64,000 nucleotides of DNA from Cucumis sativus (Eukaryota > Streptophyta > Magnoliopsida > Cucurbitales > Cucurbitaceae), in assembly GCF_000004075.3 (NCBI RefSeq), contig NC_026657.2, positions 4,030,001-4,094,000 on the forward strand. The letters run 5' to 3'. Of this stretch, positions 63,419-64,000 are shown one piece after another. Position 1 is the stretch's first letter, and each line of letters begins with the position of its first letter. Below the pieces are notes generated by a model, which searched no databases, had not been told where the DNA came from, and saw only the letters and a program-made list of their open reading frames with translations. Both the position numbers and the translations under genes were made by a program.

Positions 63419-64000
63419 TATTTGAAGTTGGAAGAAGGGAAATTTTGGGTGGGGTTTGTTTGTAAAGAAGAAGGGTTGGGAAAATCTGGAAGTGCTTAGT
63501 TCGCCTTGGTTTTGCACTATATGTGACTCTGAGTCTTCAAAGGGAAAGTGGGTGGAGGTTTTGAGGTTCTAAATGGACGGTCAGGATGTGTCTATGGATT
63601 CATAAATCCAACGTACCTTAATACACCAGTAATGGAATTATGATGTTGCCGTAGAAACGACGCAGTTTTAAAATGCTTTGCCTTTGTATGTATTTATTTA
63701 TAAATGATAGATTATTCTATTTCATAGTGGTCTGTTTGGCACAACATTATTCTCTTTTCAATCAAGATTAATAATACTTCCTCCCAAAAATCAGTCACTC
63801 GTATGAATCTACAATATGAAATCTATCTTATGAGGTTTGAATATTTGATTTTTCAATTTTGTCGCTGTTGTATTCAAATAAAAATCAAAGAAGAAAAAGT
63901 TTGCATGGTAATTTAAAATTTACATTTCATTGGGCGATACAAAGTTTGGTATATATATGATAACTTATAATGTTTGTATAAAGGTATATAACTTTTATAA
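63419..64000 (-). promoter_or_regulatory. SUMO 5' flank
   Basis: This is the upstream region of SUMO on the minus strand: a short CT-rich leader, then AT-rich DNA up to the window edge. No certain TATA box was placed and no other gene is seen. Confidence 0.4.

Noticed and set aside
63419-63517. Upstream in-frame ATG extending SUMO by 33 residues
   Set aside because: The added residues are unlike any SUMO N-terminus; the usual start (MSGVTNQEED) is at 63418.

Overview
This is nuclear DNA of a dicot plant. It is AT-rich and gene-sparse, with eight protein-coding genes showing plant exon-intron structure (GT-AG introns), one intronless B3-domain gene and one intronless AP2/ERF gene (ten protein genes in all), one nuclear tRNA gene, and many decayed transposable elements. 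The LINE remnants and the small repeats that start GGGG-TTTGG look like elements I associate with Cucurbitaceae (Cucumis and relatives). That family assignment is from memory and was not tested.

Layout from left to right. (1) 413-1847, minus: the 5' part of a plastid class II DAHP synthase (shikimate pathway), running off the left edge. (2) 5071-5143, minus: tRNA-Thr(AGU). (3) 6091-9586, minus: an organellar bS6-like ribosomal protein whose single coding intron of about 3 kb holds a MITE, an LTR-like remnant and a dead LINE. (4) 10.64-11.34 kb, minus: a dead Ty3/gypsy reverse transcriptase-RNase H segment. (5) 14921-15610, plus: CCMA/ABCI1, the ATPase of mitochondrial cytochrome c maturation. 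Its 5'UTR intron of about 2.7 kb carries a dead LINE and an Au-type SINE, and an overlapping uORF precedes the start. (6) 16.2-16.7 kb: a LINE ORF1 zinc-knuckle relic. (7) 18094-23807, minus: a plastid trigger-factor-like chaperone in 13 coding exons. (8) 25418-29346, minus: a mitochondrial GrpE (Mge1) with a partial exon duplication. (9) 32534-38486, minus: an EHD-family membrane-remodelling GTPase. (10) 45068-45712, minus: an ERF repressor with an EAR motif. (11) 50748-51425, plus: a B3-domain protein. (12) 55358-56821, minus: a GH17 beta-1,3-glucanase with an X8 domain. (13) 62140-63418, minus: SUMO.

The left half is enriched for organelle functions: plastid DAHP synthase, organellar bS6, mitochondrial CCMA, plastid trigger factor and mitochondrial GrpE. 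There is no operon-like organisation and each gene should have its own promoter. Intergenic stretches at 29.4-32.5, 38.8-45.0, 46-50.7, 51.4-55.3 and 56.8-62.1 kb hold AT-rich DNA, microsatellites and TE debris.

I found no convincing undescribed multi-gene system. The most interesting items are structural: the exon-fragment duplication inside GrpE, a duplicated splice donor in EHD, the uORF arrangement ahead of CCMA, and introns used as TE repositories.
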